A stretch of 16,706 nt of DNA from ZC4RG29 sp036273935 (GTDB taxonomy: Bacteria > Bacteroidota > Bacteroidia > Cytophagales > Cyclobacteriaceae): NCBI GenBank assembly GCA_036273935.1, contig DASUGQ010000484.1, positions 1 through 16,706 of the forward strand, written 5' to 3'. Below the pieces are notes generated by a model. That model had not been told where the DNA came from, did no database searches, and was given only the letters and a program-made list of their open reading frames with translations. The position numbers were made by a program, and so were the translations under genes. Of the stretch, positions 6,812-13,977 are shown piece by piece (the stretch's first letter is position 1; every line of letters starts with the position of its first letter).

Positions 6812-7378
6812 TTAGTTAATCTTCTTAAGCCCTTTCGCCTTTTCGTTATTTTCTTTGTCGGATTTATCCTTCACCTTATCTTTCTCCTTATCCTTATTCT
6901 TTTCCTTCACCTTGTCTTTATCCTTATCCTTATCCAAGAACTGCGCGGCATCGTTCTTCCAGTGGAAATGGTCTTCATCAACGTCGATATCAATGTCTAT
7001 ATCGTCGAGGTCAATATCAACAGGTTCGATGTCAATGTCCAGGGCAGGGATGTTGATCACGACGGGATCAAGATTCATGTCCATGTCTCCCAGGTTAATT
7101 TCTATTGGCTCAATATGGATCTCCATTTGCTCCAATGCAGTTTCAACGGATGCCATGGCCTCCCCGACAGCCGATTCAACGGATTCTTCAATTGCTTTAT
7201 CATCTATGTTTATTTCTAAATCCATGCGATGAGATCCGCTGGCTATTTTTCTCAGCCCCGCGGTCCTGGACGACGGATCGTTTTTTTGAGTTGTTGAATT
7301 ACTCTCTTGCGAAAAACACGGAATCGAGATAAGGCAACTGAGTGAACAAAGGACAAGGATGCGGTTCGGGGGATTCAT
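6812..7378 (-). CDS. Secreted acidic heptad-repeat protein with Lys/Asp tail, function unknown
   Basis: The 188-residue protein has a Sec signal peptide (MNPPNRILVLCSLSCLISIP, probable cleavage after CFS near residue 23). After a Ser/Thr-rich stretch comes a helical piece (about 61-84). Then exactly seven heptads span residues 85-133, of the form hydrophobic-acidic-Ile-x-Ile/Leu-acidic-Pro/Asp: MEIHIEP, IEINLGD, MDMNLDP, VVINIPA, LDIDIEP, VDIDLDD, IDIDIDV. A short HFHW-containing linker follows, then a tail (about 149-176) that alternates Lys with Asp or Glu. Hydrophobic residues at heptad positions 1, 3 and 5 suggest beta strands, possibly a stacked or calcium-binding beta structure. The length and signal peptide support a real gene even though its antisense frames are also open. 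I know no family for it. Confidence 0.72.
   Translation of the reverse strand: MNPPNRILVLCSLSCLISIPCFSQESNSTTQKNDPSSRTAGLRKIASGSHRMDLEINIDDKAIEESVESAVGEAMASVETALEQMEIHIEPIEINLGDMDMNLDPVVINIPALDIDIEPVDIDLDDIDIDIDVDEDHFHWKNDAAQFLDKDKDKDKVKEKNKDKEKDKVKDKSDKENNEKAKGLKKIN
6851..6934 (-). repeat. Hexamer-like low-complexity tract (GATAAG-type) encoding the Lys/Asp tail
   Basis: The minus strand reads as imperfect repeats of GATAAG / GATAAA / GAAAAG hexamers. They encode Asp-Lys, Glu-Lys and Val-Lys dipeptides over about 28 residues. The tract could change length by slippage in steps of two residues without breaking the frame. Confidence 0.7.
6980..7126 (-). repeat. Seven tandem heptads within the secreted acidic protein
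   Basis: Forty-nine residues split into seven 7-residue units without gaps. The units are diverged at DNA level (21-base period) but keep the pattern, which suggests selection on the protein and not a recent DNA expansion. Asp content rises toward the C-terminal units. Confidence 0.75.
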
Positions 7379-7541
7379 ATGATTAAAATTTGAGGCTCTA
7401 TTGGAGTACTTCCATTTTAGCTAAAGGTTACAGGGATACTCAGCAAAATCGAGAATCTCACCCACGCGCTAAAAAGCCTCATCCAAATCACTGATTTTTA
7501 TCAGGACTTAATTCAGGATTTCATACCTACTTTAGCATTTC

Positions 7542-9020
7542 ATGAATGTAAAGGACCCAATGAAAAAAATTGATAGTGGCAGGGGATATACCTGGATTGG
7601 TATCTCATTAGGAGTCGTTTTTCCCATACTGGCCATAATTGCTGACCTACTCTACGGAGACCTGCGTTTTTCAATGAACAATGTACTGCAGTTATATTCA
7701 CGAGGCCCGCTTCACTGGATCATCCTCAGCGCGCCGGTAGTACTCGGTTCTGTCTTTTATTTTTTTGAAAAGGCTGTTTCAAAACGGGAGGCTGCCTTAC
7801 AAGACGACAAAAGAAAAAATGAGGAGCAGCTGCGGAAGCTTGAAGCCTCCATTGTAGACATCGAGCAGGGCGACCTTTCTCATAAAGATTATGACTTTGA
7901 AAATCCCCAGTTAACTTCTTTGCTGACCTCACTCAAGGGAAAGTTGTTAACGCAAAAAAAACAGGATGACAAAGCAAGATGGGTCTCGGAGGGGCATGCA
8001 AAATTTGGTGAGATCTTCAGGGGCACAAATGATTTAGTGGAACTTTCACATGAAGTGATCCGGAATCTTGTACAATACGCCGGGCTGAATCAAGCGTCGA
8101 TTTTTATTCATGAAACTGATGAAAGCGATGACGAGGTACTGACACTTAAAGCGTGCTATGCATACGACCGCAAAAAATATATTTCAAGATCAATAAAGTC
8201 AGGCGAAGGCCTTATTGGTCAGTGTTACCTGGAGAAAGAGACCCTCCTGCTGACGAAAGTACCCAATGACTACATTAAAATCACATCCGGATTAGGCGAA
8301 GCGACACCAAAGTTTGTGGCGATCATTCCGATAAAGGCCAACGATCAAACCGAGGGAATACTTGAACTTGCCGGCTTTACGCCACTGGAAAGTTTCGAAG
8401 TAGAATTTATTGAAAAAGTCTGCGAAGCGTTTGCCTCCGTGATACGATCGGTAAAGGTTGCCAGTGAGACTAAACGGCTGCTGGATGAAACGAAGAGTCA
8501 AACGGAGCAACTGCAGGCCCAGGAAGAAGAAATAAAGCAAAACATCGAAGAGATGCACGCTACGCAGGAACAACTTACACGACAGTTGGAAGAGTCCAGA
8601 ACTAAACTGGAACAGGTTGAAAAACGTGAAGAGGTCATGGGGTTGACGACCATGCTTTCTGAGGCTGATCTTGATGGAAATATTACCTACGTTAACGACA
8701 GGTTTTGCGAAGTGGCCAACTATCAAAAGGAAGAACTGCTGGGTGTGCCCTATAAACTCTTAAGACACCCGGACATGCCCATCGAATTGTTCAAACTGCT
8801 TTGGCAAACGATCCGGCGTGGTGAGACTTTCAAAGGTGTCATCCAAAATAAGACGAAAGACGGCGAGGCCTACTGGGTCGACGCCACGATCATTCCAATA
8901 AAAAACGGACAGGGTGAAGTGGTCAAGTACATGAGTACAGGTTATCATATTACTGATCATGATCAGGCCGCCACATTGTTTAATCAACAAGCCGACCGCT
9001 ACAACTGGCCGCGATCATAA
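7542..9020 (+). CDS. Membrane-bound GAF-PAS sensor protein without output domain
   Basis: The 492-residue protein has two N-terminal membrane helices (about 17-38 and 57-76) and a short HAMP-like piece (ASIVDIEQGDLS, about 102-113). A GAF domain follows (about 165-305; KSGEGLIGQCYLEKETLLL, then AIIPIKANDQTEGILELAGF), then a Gln/Glu-rich coiled coil (about 305-362) and an Aer-type PAS domain (about 365-475; YVNDRFCEVANYQKEELLG, LLRHPDMP, KDGEAYWVDATIIPI). It ends 18 residues after the PAS domain. No histidine kinase, GGDEF, EAL, PP2C or chemotaxis methyl-accepting region is present, so it must signal through a partner or act by oligomerisation. Start ATG 7542 or ATG 7560 (MKKIDSG) are both possible. 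It converges with nhaD; a functional link is not shown. Confidence 0.9.
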   Translation: MNVKDPMKKIDSGRGYTWIGISLGVVFPILAIIADLLYGDLRFSMNNVLQLYSRGPLHWIILSAPVVLGSVFYFFEKAVSKREAALQDDKRKNEEQLRKLEASIVDIEQGDLSHKDYDFENPQLTSLLTSLKGKLLTQKKQDDKARWVSEGHAKFGEIFRGTNDLVELSHEVIRNLVQYAGLNQASIFIHETDESDDEVLTLKACYAYDRKKYISRSIKSGEGLIGQCYLEKETLLLTKVPNDYIKITSGLGEATPKFVAIIPIKANDQTEGILELAGFTPLESFEVEFIEKVCEAFASVIRSVKVASETKRLLDETKSQTEQLQAQEEEIKQNIEEMHATQEQLTRQLEESRTKLEQVEKREEVMGLTTMLSEADLDGNITYVNDRFCEVANYQKEELLGVPYKLLRHPDMPIELFKLLWQTIRRGETFKGVIQNKTKDGEAYWVDATIIPIKNGQGEVVKYMSTGYHITDHDQAATLFNQQADRYNWPRS

Positions 9021-9052
9021 TTGTCAATAGAATAATTCTCACTATCAGAATT

Positions 9053-10411
9053 TTATCGGATAAGAAGGTAAACAAACGCCCCGGCAAAGTATCCGGCCAT
9101 TGCAAGAAGACTTATTCGTTTGAGATACCAGATAAAATCAATTTTCTCCATTCCCATTGCGGCAACCCCCGCCGCAGATCCGATGATGAGGATGCTGCCT
9201 CCGGTTCCTGCGCAATAAGCAAGGTACTCCCAAATCATATTATCAGTGGGGAACACTGTGAGGTCGTACATACCCATGCTGGCGGCGACCAAAGGTACGT
9301 TATCAACTACGGCAGAGATCAGTCCGATCAATGTTATAATTATTCGCTGATCGCCAAACGTTTTGTCTAGCAGCGCTGCAAATGAGTGCAATGTCTGCAT
9401 CGACTCCAGTGCTCCAACGGCCAGTAAAATGCCAAGAAAAAACAGAACGCTTGGGACATCAATGCGCGAAAGTGCGCCGGCAACCGTATAGTGCTTTTTT
9501 GTCGATTCATCTAATTCAGGGCTCAGCAGTTCGGATACAATCCACAATAACCCCAGGCCCAATAGCATTCCGGAGTAAGGCGGCATGTGTGTGAATGTCT
9601 TGAATATCGGAACGGATACCAGTGCACCAATGCCCAATACAAGCATCAACTTTGCATGTCCCTCCTTCAGTTCATTGTCGGTCGCTGATTTGATTGTTGG
9701 CTGATGATTCTTCAGAGCAAAGCTCACAAGGATAAGCGGAACGAGCATGCAGGCCAGACTCGGGAGAAGAAGCATCTTCATAATATTGAGTGTAGTAATC
9801 TGACCACCGATCCAAAGCATCGTAGTCGTGACATCACCAATTGGTGTCCATGCCCCTCCGGCATTGGCGGCAATGATAATCATGCTCACGAATAACAGCC
9901 GTGTGTTTCTTTCGCCAACTAATTTTCTGGCCAGTGAAACCATAACGATTGTTGTAGTAAGGTTGTCCAGTACAGAAGAAAGGAAAAATGCAATCCAACT
10001 GACCATCCAAAGTAATTTCCTCAAGTCCGTCGTCTTAATCTTATCTGTGATCAACCTGAATCCCTTATGCGCGTCCACGAGCTCCACGATGGTCATGGCT
10101 CCCATCAGAAAAAACAAGATCTGCGCAATCTCACCAAGGTGTTCTTCCAAAGAAAATAAAACGTACTCCTTATGCAATTCATCAGGTGAAATCACGGTGT
10201 GATGTTCAGCTCCCTTCTCTATTTCCTCAATGCGAAGGAATTTCGAGTAGTCTGCACTCTCCAGTAATTTTCCGTCCGGCGCAAACATCAGAAGCGTCCA
10301 ACACACAATTCCGGTCACAATGGCAATTGCGGTTTTGTTTACTTTCAGCTTATGCTCAAGGGCAATCCCAATGTAGCCCAGCATGAATACGATGATGATT
10401 AAAATGTACAT
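9053..10411 (-). CDS. nhaD: Sodium:proton antiporter, NhaD family
   Basis: This 452-residue multi-spanning membrane protein belongs to the NhaD branch of the ArsB/NhaD ion-transporter superfamily and is of normal length. Recognisable segments are LGYIGIALEHKLKVNKTAIA at the N-terminus, LFFLMGAMTIVELVDAHKGF, SSVLDNLTTTIVMVSLARKL, ANAGGAWTPIGDVTTTMLWI, and near the C-terminus ISAVVDNVPLVAASMGMYD. The paired DN motifs in two membrane segments are conserved acidic positions of the family. The role is exchange of cytoplasmic sodium or lithium for protons at the inner membrane, giving salt and alkali tolerance. ATG 10411 is preceded by GAGGAA, unusual in this A-rich-leader genome. A 31-codon gene and a strong hairpin precede it on the same strand and may control it. 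Confidence 0.93.
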   Translation of the reverse strand: MYILIIIVFMLGYIGIALEHKLKVNKTAIAIVTGIVCWTLLMFAPDGKLLESADYSKFLRIEEIEKGAEHHTVISPDELHKEYVLFSLEEHLGEIAQILFFLMGAMTIVELVDAHKGFRLITDKIKTTDLRKLLWMVSWIAFFLSSVLDNLTTTIVMVSLARKLVGERNTRLLFVSMIIIAANAGGAWTPIGDVTTTMLWIGGQITTLNIMKMLLLPSLACMLVPLILVSFALKNHQPTIKSATDNELKEGHAKLMLVLGIGALVSVPIFKTFTHMPPYSGMLLGLGLLWIVSELLSPELDESTKKHYTVAGALSRIDVPSVLFFLGILLAVGALESMQTLHSFAALLDKTFGDQRIIITLIGLISAVVDNVPLVAASMGMYDLTVFPTDNMIWEYLAYCAGTGGSILIIGSAAGVAAMGMEKIDFIWYLKRISLLAMAGYFAGAFVYLLIR

Positions 10412-10473
10412 AAAGGTTCCTCAATGTTAAATGTAAGGTAAGTCACGTTGCATGGATTTTGGTTGATCTTTGT

Positions 10474-10512
10474 CAGTGAATAGGCCGGTCAAAAATCATG
10501 GCCTATTCACTG
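10474..10512 (-). promoter_or_regulatory. Perfect 13-bp hairpin in the nhaD leader
   Basis: CAGTGAATAGGCC (10474-10486) and GGCCTATTCACTG (10500-10512) are perfect inverted repeats around a 13-base loop. The hairpin lies 32 bases after the stop of the small gene and about 63 bases before nhaD. No T-run follows on either strand, so simple termination is unlikely. The 11-base core is repeated with one mismatch inside the small gene (10575-10585), allowing an alternative pairing in the minus-strand RNA. Attenuation, mRNA processing or a dyad operator are all possible. Confidence 0.6.
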
Positions 10513-10543
10513 CAATTGAATTGATCATTTGACTCATTGCAAA

Positions 10544-10639
10544 TCAGGCCATTGCTATCATGATTAAAAGGATTGTGAATAGTCCCAATACCAAAACGAT
10601 AAAGCCATAATGTTTCAAGAAGCTCAATAGCTGTTTCAT
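10544..10639 (-). CDS. 31-residue single-helix membrane peptide upstream of nhaD
   Basis: The minus strand from ATG 10639 to TGA encodes 31 residues. They start MKQLLSFLKHYGF and continue as an uninterrupted hydrophobic stretch (IVLVLGLFTILLIMIAMA). The pattern of a short basic amphipathic start plus one membrane helix is typical of genuine small membrane proteins, either leader or accessory peptides. An A/T-rich leader precedes the ATG, as for other genes here. It is 132 bases upstream of nhaD, same strand, with a strong hairpin between. It could be an NhaD accessory subunit or a regulatory leader peptide; I know no named family. Too short for homology to be certain by eye. Confidence 0.6.
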   Translation of the reverse strand: MKQLLSFLKHYGFIVLVLGLFTILLIMIAMA

Positions 10640-11264
10640 AATTTCGATTAATAATTAATGTATTATTATCCACGGCACATAGAATAGAATCTAATCATTC
10701 GGTAAAGCCAGGCAGAAACGCGCCAGGATAATTCTATTTTAAAATGAATTTTAAGGGTAAAAAGATGCGCTCGGAGCCGTTGGGAGCCGTGGCAAAAAAA
10801 CCGGTGAGAGTGAGCTAAGGTGCTGAGGAAGAAATAAAAACGTAAAAGACGTGACACATAAACCTCGAAACTTCGGGCGTAAGATGAGTGGTTCGGCTGA
10901 GTCTGTTGTTATTCTCAAGCGTTATGCAGATCCTGATCCATGGAGGTAAGATGGAAGACCTGAAACCGAATTCCTGGGTAGACTCGTTTCCATTCTCATT
11001 TCTAAAGGAGAAATATTCCGCTGAAGATTTTGGTGAATAGGTATCACGCTTTTCCGCACCGGGCATTCTCGAAGCCCAATTCAAAATTTCAAAACACAGA
11101 TAGGCTAAGAAAACTGCGTTAAGAAGGGCCGCTGATAATCGATTTGACCTGCGATTGATCATCACGAAACAAAGGTATGCGAAAATTATTTAGAAAGATA
11201 TGTAATCCTTTCGTTTAGTAAAGGGAGGCAATTCAACGAACCAATGTCCTACGGATCTGAAATA
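10640..11264. other. About 600 bases without a confident gene
   Basis: The left part (10640-10760) is A/T-rich and probably carries the promoter for the small peptide and nhaD. The direct repeat ggagccgt occurs twice near 10770-10790. A doubtful minus-strand frame covers 10815-11162. Its start lies just after TACCTTTG (11170-11177, minus), an exact TAnnTTTG match, which hints at minus-strand transcription. No RNA gene or transposon is seen. Confidence 0.4.
10815..11162 (-). CDS. Doubtful small protein with an N-terminal membrane helix
   Basis: I do not recognise this 115-residue frame. From ATG 11162 it begins MINRRSNRLSAALLNAVFLA and continues YLCFEILNWA, a basic start plus one hydrophobic helix as in a membrane anchor or uncleaved signal. 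After a polar stretch (KRDTYSPKSSAEYFSFRNEN) the second half becomes Ser/Thr/Arg-rich and less protein-like, and another open frame (10666-10857) overlaps its end. This could mean a frame-damaged gene or a chance frame. The TAnnTTTG match just upstream is the only support beyond the N-terminus. Confidence 0.3.
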   Translation of the reverse strand: MINRRSNRLSAALLNAVFLAYLCFEILNWASRMPGAEKRDTYSPKSSAEYFSFRNENGNESTQEFGFRSSILPPWIRICITLENNNRLSRTTHLTPEVSRFMCHVFYVFISSSAP

Positions 11265-12380
11265 TTAAGTCAACTCAACTTTCTTCCCTGTCTTGACGGC
11301 GTGATAAATAGCATCAATGATCTTCATATCTCTTACCCCTTCTTCCCCATCCACCGGAACAATGGGTTGTTTACCCTGGAGGATTATGGCGGACATCTCC
11401 TCCATCTGGACCGTTTGGTGAGTGATGTGAGGATTGGTCAATTCACCTTTATGGGTTCGTCCTTTGATCGGTCCATACCCTGTGGAAGGTAACATTTCCG
11501 CAAATCCCTTATCACCATCAAGGAAAAAGCGATCCAGGTTGCTCATGGCATACGTTGACAAACAGGATGCAAATGCCCCACTTGGAAAACCCATTTGGAA
11601 AATGATCGTCTCATCGACGCCCTCTTTAAATTTCACAGGATCTGTCTTCGATTCTTGCGCAGTAACCCAGAGGGGTTCTTCTCCTAACATGTAACGCGAC
11701 CCATTCACAGAATAAATACCGATGTCCATCATGGCGCCTCCACCGGCAAGTGCTTTGTTCAATCGCCATTGTGTGGGGTCACCTATCTTAAAGCCGGACA
11801 GCCCCTGAAAAAACAACTTTATTCCAAACTCGCCGTCTTTTCTCATCTTGATTATTTCAAGCGTATTCGCCTCAAAATGCATCCGATAGCCGACAAGTAA
11901 TTTCACTTTAGCCTGCTTGCAAGCATCCACCATAGATTGTGCTTCCTTTGCATTCAATGCCATCGGCTTTTCAGAGATCACATGCTTGCCGGCTTTGGCA
12001 ACACGAATCGCCTGAGGCGCGTGCAAGGCATTAGGTGTGATGATGTAAACCGCGTCAATATCAGGATTGTCTTTTATTTTGTCGAAAGTCTCATAATTGT
12101 AGCAGTTCTTCTCGGGAATATTATACTTGGCTTGCCAGTCCTTGACCTTGGAAGGTGTTCCACTGATTACGCCAACCAGCTTCGCCATTTTACAGGCCTG
12201 CATGGCCTCAGCGACACGGGTGCCATAACTGCCGAGGCCCATTATTGCAACCCGCAACACGGGCCCCTCATAGGGCAGTTCAATTGTCCCCTTATCTCCG
12301 GCTTTAGCGAAAGTAGAAACCAAAGGTAATGTCATTGCTGAAGCAGCAATTTTCTGAAGGAAGTCGCGTCTGGAACTCAT
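11265..12380 (-). CDS. Tat-exported Gfo/Idh/MocA family oxidoreductase (glucose-fructose oxidoreductase-like)
   Basis: The 371-residue protein starts with a twin-arginine signal, MSSRRDFLQKIAASAMTLPL, so it is predicted to be folded with its cofactor and exported to the periplasm. The Rossmann dinucleotide motif GLGSYG is at 48-53, followed by the family hallmark HVISEKPMALN (EKP 137-139). The substrate-domain motif DIGIYSVNGSRYMLGEEP (219-236) resembles the D.GiY..N..RY segment of Zymomonas-type glucose-fructose oxidoreductase and replaces the common D.G.H..D. It probably oxidises or reduces a sugar or sugar derivative with tightly bound NADP(H); the substrate is unknown. It is a single gene with a good -7 promoter element upstream. 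Confidence 0.92.
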   Translation of the reverse strand: MSSRRDFLQKIAASAMTLPLVSTFAKAGDKGTIELPYEGPVLRVAIMGLGSYGTRVAEAMQACKMAKLVGVISGTPSKVKDWQAKYNIPEKNCYNYETFDKIKDNPDIDAVYIITPNALHAPQAIRVAKAGKHVISEKPMALNAKEAQSMVDACKQAKVKLLVGYRMHFEANTLEIIKMRKDGEFGIKLFFQGLSGFKIGDPTQWRLNKALAGGGAMMDIGIYSVNGSRYMLGEEPLWVTAQESKTDPVKFKEGVDETIIFQMGFPSGAFASCLSTYAMSNLDRFFLDGDKGFAEMLPSTGYGPIKGRTHKGELTNPHITHQTVQMEEMSAIILQGKQPIVPVDGEEGVRDMKIIDAIYHAVKTGKKVELT

Positions 12381-12416
12381 GTGATAATGATTTTAATGGT
12401 TGGTAAGGTTCACAGT

Positions 12417-12424
12417 CAAAAGTA
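12417..12424 (-). promoter_or_regulatory. Bacteroidota -7 promoter element for the Gfo/Idh/MocA gene
   Basis: The minus strand reads TACTTTTG, an exact TAnnTTTG match. It would give a start near 12410 and a leader of about 30 bases before ATG 12380. No good TTTG -33 element is visible at the expected distance. Confidence 0.4.
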
Positions 12425-12579
12425 ATAATTCTTTAGTGGTCACGCTTACCGTCCATCACCTGCCTGGGATCGTTCGCAAACCACCCTCAATTTAGTCGCG
12501 TTCACCCGCGCTAAGTAATAACAAATGACGCTAGGTTTGTCAGAGAAACAGCGTGATTATTAAAATTAAAAAAATAAAA

Positions 12580-13237
12580 ATGAGAAAGATTATCACAAAC
12601 ACATTTGTCACACTTGACGGTGTTATGCAAGCACCCGGAGGCCCCGAGGAAGACAGGTCCGGCAATTTCAAATATGGTGGATGGTCGTTTACTTATTGGG
12701 ACGATGTGATGACGCAAGGCATGGGTGAGGCATCACAGGTTCCTTATGATCTTTTACTGGGAAGGAAAACTTATGAGATTTTTGCTGCACACTGGCCTTT
12801 TTTGACCGGTGATCCAATGGCTGAAAAATTCAACAGCGCAACAAAATATGTTGCCACAAAACACTCCAATCGGCTACGTGGTAAAATACGCAATTGCTGA
12901 ATAAAGATTTTCTCCGGCAGATCAAAGCGATCAAACAACAGAACGGAATCGAACTCCAGGTGCACGGCAGCGGAAATATGATTCAGTCGTTACTCATAAT
13001 AATCTTATCGATGAAATGCGCGTCTGGATTTTTCCCTTAATCCTTGGCAAAGGAAAAAAACTCTTTGAACAAGGTACCGTGCCTTCAAACCTAAAGCTGA
13101 TTGATTCCCGGATATCCGGGAGTGGTGTTATCATCACAACCTATGTGCCCGCTGGCGATGTGCCGATTGGATGCTTTGGCCTCCAGGAACCTACCGAACT
13201 TGAACTCGAACGAAGAAAAAAAGTTGCGTCAGAATAA
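12580..13237 (+). pseudogene. Broken dihydrofolate reductase family (RibD_C) gene
   Basis: Read across frames, this is one protein of about 219 residues of the DHFR-like RibD C-terminal family. It begins MRKIITNTFVTLDGVMQAPG, then LLLGRKTYEIFAAHWP, then (shifted frame) NKDFLRQIKAIKQQNGIELQ and VHGSGNMIQ, then (shifted again) DEMRVWIFPLILGKGKKLFE and the C-terminal FGLQEPTELELERRKK. Three lesions are visible: loss of one A in the A4 run at 12858-12861, an in-frame TAA at 12882-12884 in the restored frame, and loss of one base near 12996-13000. The intact 5' frame ends at 12900 and an open 3' piece restarts at 13016. ATG 12580 is the conserved start, not the upstream GTG. Sequencing errors in A-runs could explain the two shifts but not the stop. 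Confidence 0.85.
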
Positions 13238-13248
13238 AAGCCGGGCAA

Positions 13249-13280
13249 AAAATCCAGGGCACATCCGCATCCTGGATTTT
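13249..13280. terminator. Bidirectional terminator between convergent genes
   Basis: AAAATCCAGG (13249-13258) and CCTGGATTTT (13271-13280) form a perfect 10-bp inverted repeat with a 12-base loop. The A-run on one side and T-run on the other let it end transcripts from both directions. It sits between the stops of the plus-strand pseudogene (13237) and the minus-strand DUF3347 gene (13306). Confidence 0.78.
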
Positions 13281-13305
13281 AAGTCCGTCTCTTTAGTTTA
13301 CTGTT

Positions 13306-13908
13306 TTACTTTAATGTATCCCTCACGCTGCCGCAGGTCAACATTTTATCGCCGAAATAAGGATTGCGAATTTCCGTTGCGTCACTAAGCCAATAGCCAC
13401 CCTGGTTATCAAATGCCATGGGGCAGAATTCGTAATAGGCTGTGGCCCCATCCAGACCATATGCCTTTATGCTTTTATAAAGGCTTTGACTCAAGTCACT
13501 AAACGCTTCGCGCTGCACTTCAATGTCAGATGCCGACCCGATCGCTTTCAACGCAGTCTCCATCCCAGCCAGGTACGTCATCCAATCGTTATGGGATGCG
13601 CCCGTCAATAATTTCATATCCACCTGGTTCAACGCGTCAAGTGTTGTCGTTGCTTCCATTGCCACCTTAGAAGCATCGGAAGAAACAAAGGCTTCCTTCA
13701 GCGAAACGTAACTCTTGAAGACGTTTGTCAACTGATCCTGAAAAGCAGCGTCGACAGTAAACTGGTGTTGGGTTGCTTCCTTAGCTGACTCCGGAACTTG
13801 CTCATCATGCCCTGCTTGTTCCTCAGGTTCCTTTTTGTTTCCTCCGCAGTTGCTTAGCGAGAATACGATGAGTGCCGTCATCGTAATTAAAATTGATCTT
13901 GTTTTCAT
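13306..13908 (-). CDS. DUF3347 lipoprotein, heavy-metal associated
   Basis: The 200-residue protein has a lipoprotein signal ending SLSNC (Cys21), so it should be anchored in the periplasm-facing membrane. After a charged linker containing GHDEQ, a helical domain (about 50-155) leads to the DUF3347 signature near the C-terminus: YYEFCPMAFDNQGGYWLSD, then NPYFGDKMLTCG. Cys162, Met164, Met189 and Cys192 are candidate metal ligands. DUF3347 is commonly found in or next to copper/silver CusB-type adaptors, as here, where the gene follows an adaptor gene by 69 bases on the same strand. A periplasmic copper chaperone or accessory role for the efflux pump is inferred. It is the last gene of the efflux operon, ahead of a clear terminator. 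Confidence 0.9.
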   Translation of the reverse strand: MKTRSILITMTALIVFSLSNCGGNKKEPEEQAGHDEQVPESAKEATQHQFTVDAAFQDQLTNVFKSYVSLKEAFVSSDASKVAMEATTTLDALNQVDMKLLTGASHNDWMTYLAGMETALKAIGSASDIEVQREAFSDLSQSLYKSIKAYGLDGATAYYEFCPMAFDNQGGYWLSDATEIRNPYFGDKMLTCGSVRDTLK

Positions 13909-13977
13909 ATTCGAATGGTGTTGAAAAGTTTATATTGATTTAATACATGTTAATTTTTTCAAATGTTCTTCCTCCCA

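Noticed and set aside
6743..7219. Plus-strand frame of 158 codons, very hydrophobic (repeated LILIL-type segments)
   Set aside because: It is the antisense of the Asp/Lys/Ile repeats of the secreted protein on the minus strand; GAT/AAG repeats read backwards give Leu/Ile/Phe. The minus frame has a signal peptide and an ordered repeat plan.
7528..7535. TACTTTAG just before the GAF-PAS sensor gene as a promoter
   Set aside because: One mismatch to TAnnTTTG, no -33 element, and a start would fall on the ATG itself.
8292..8990. Minus-strand frames within the sensor gene
   Set aside because: Antisense shadows of the coiled-coil and PAS coding sequence.
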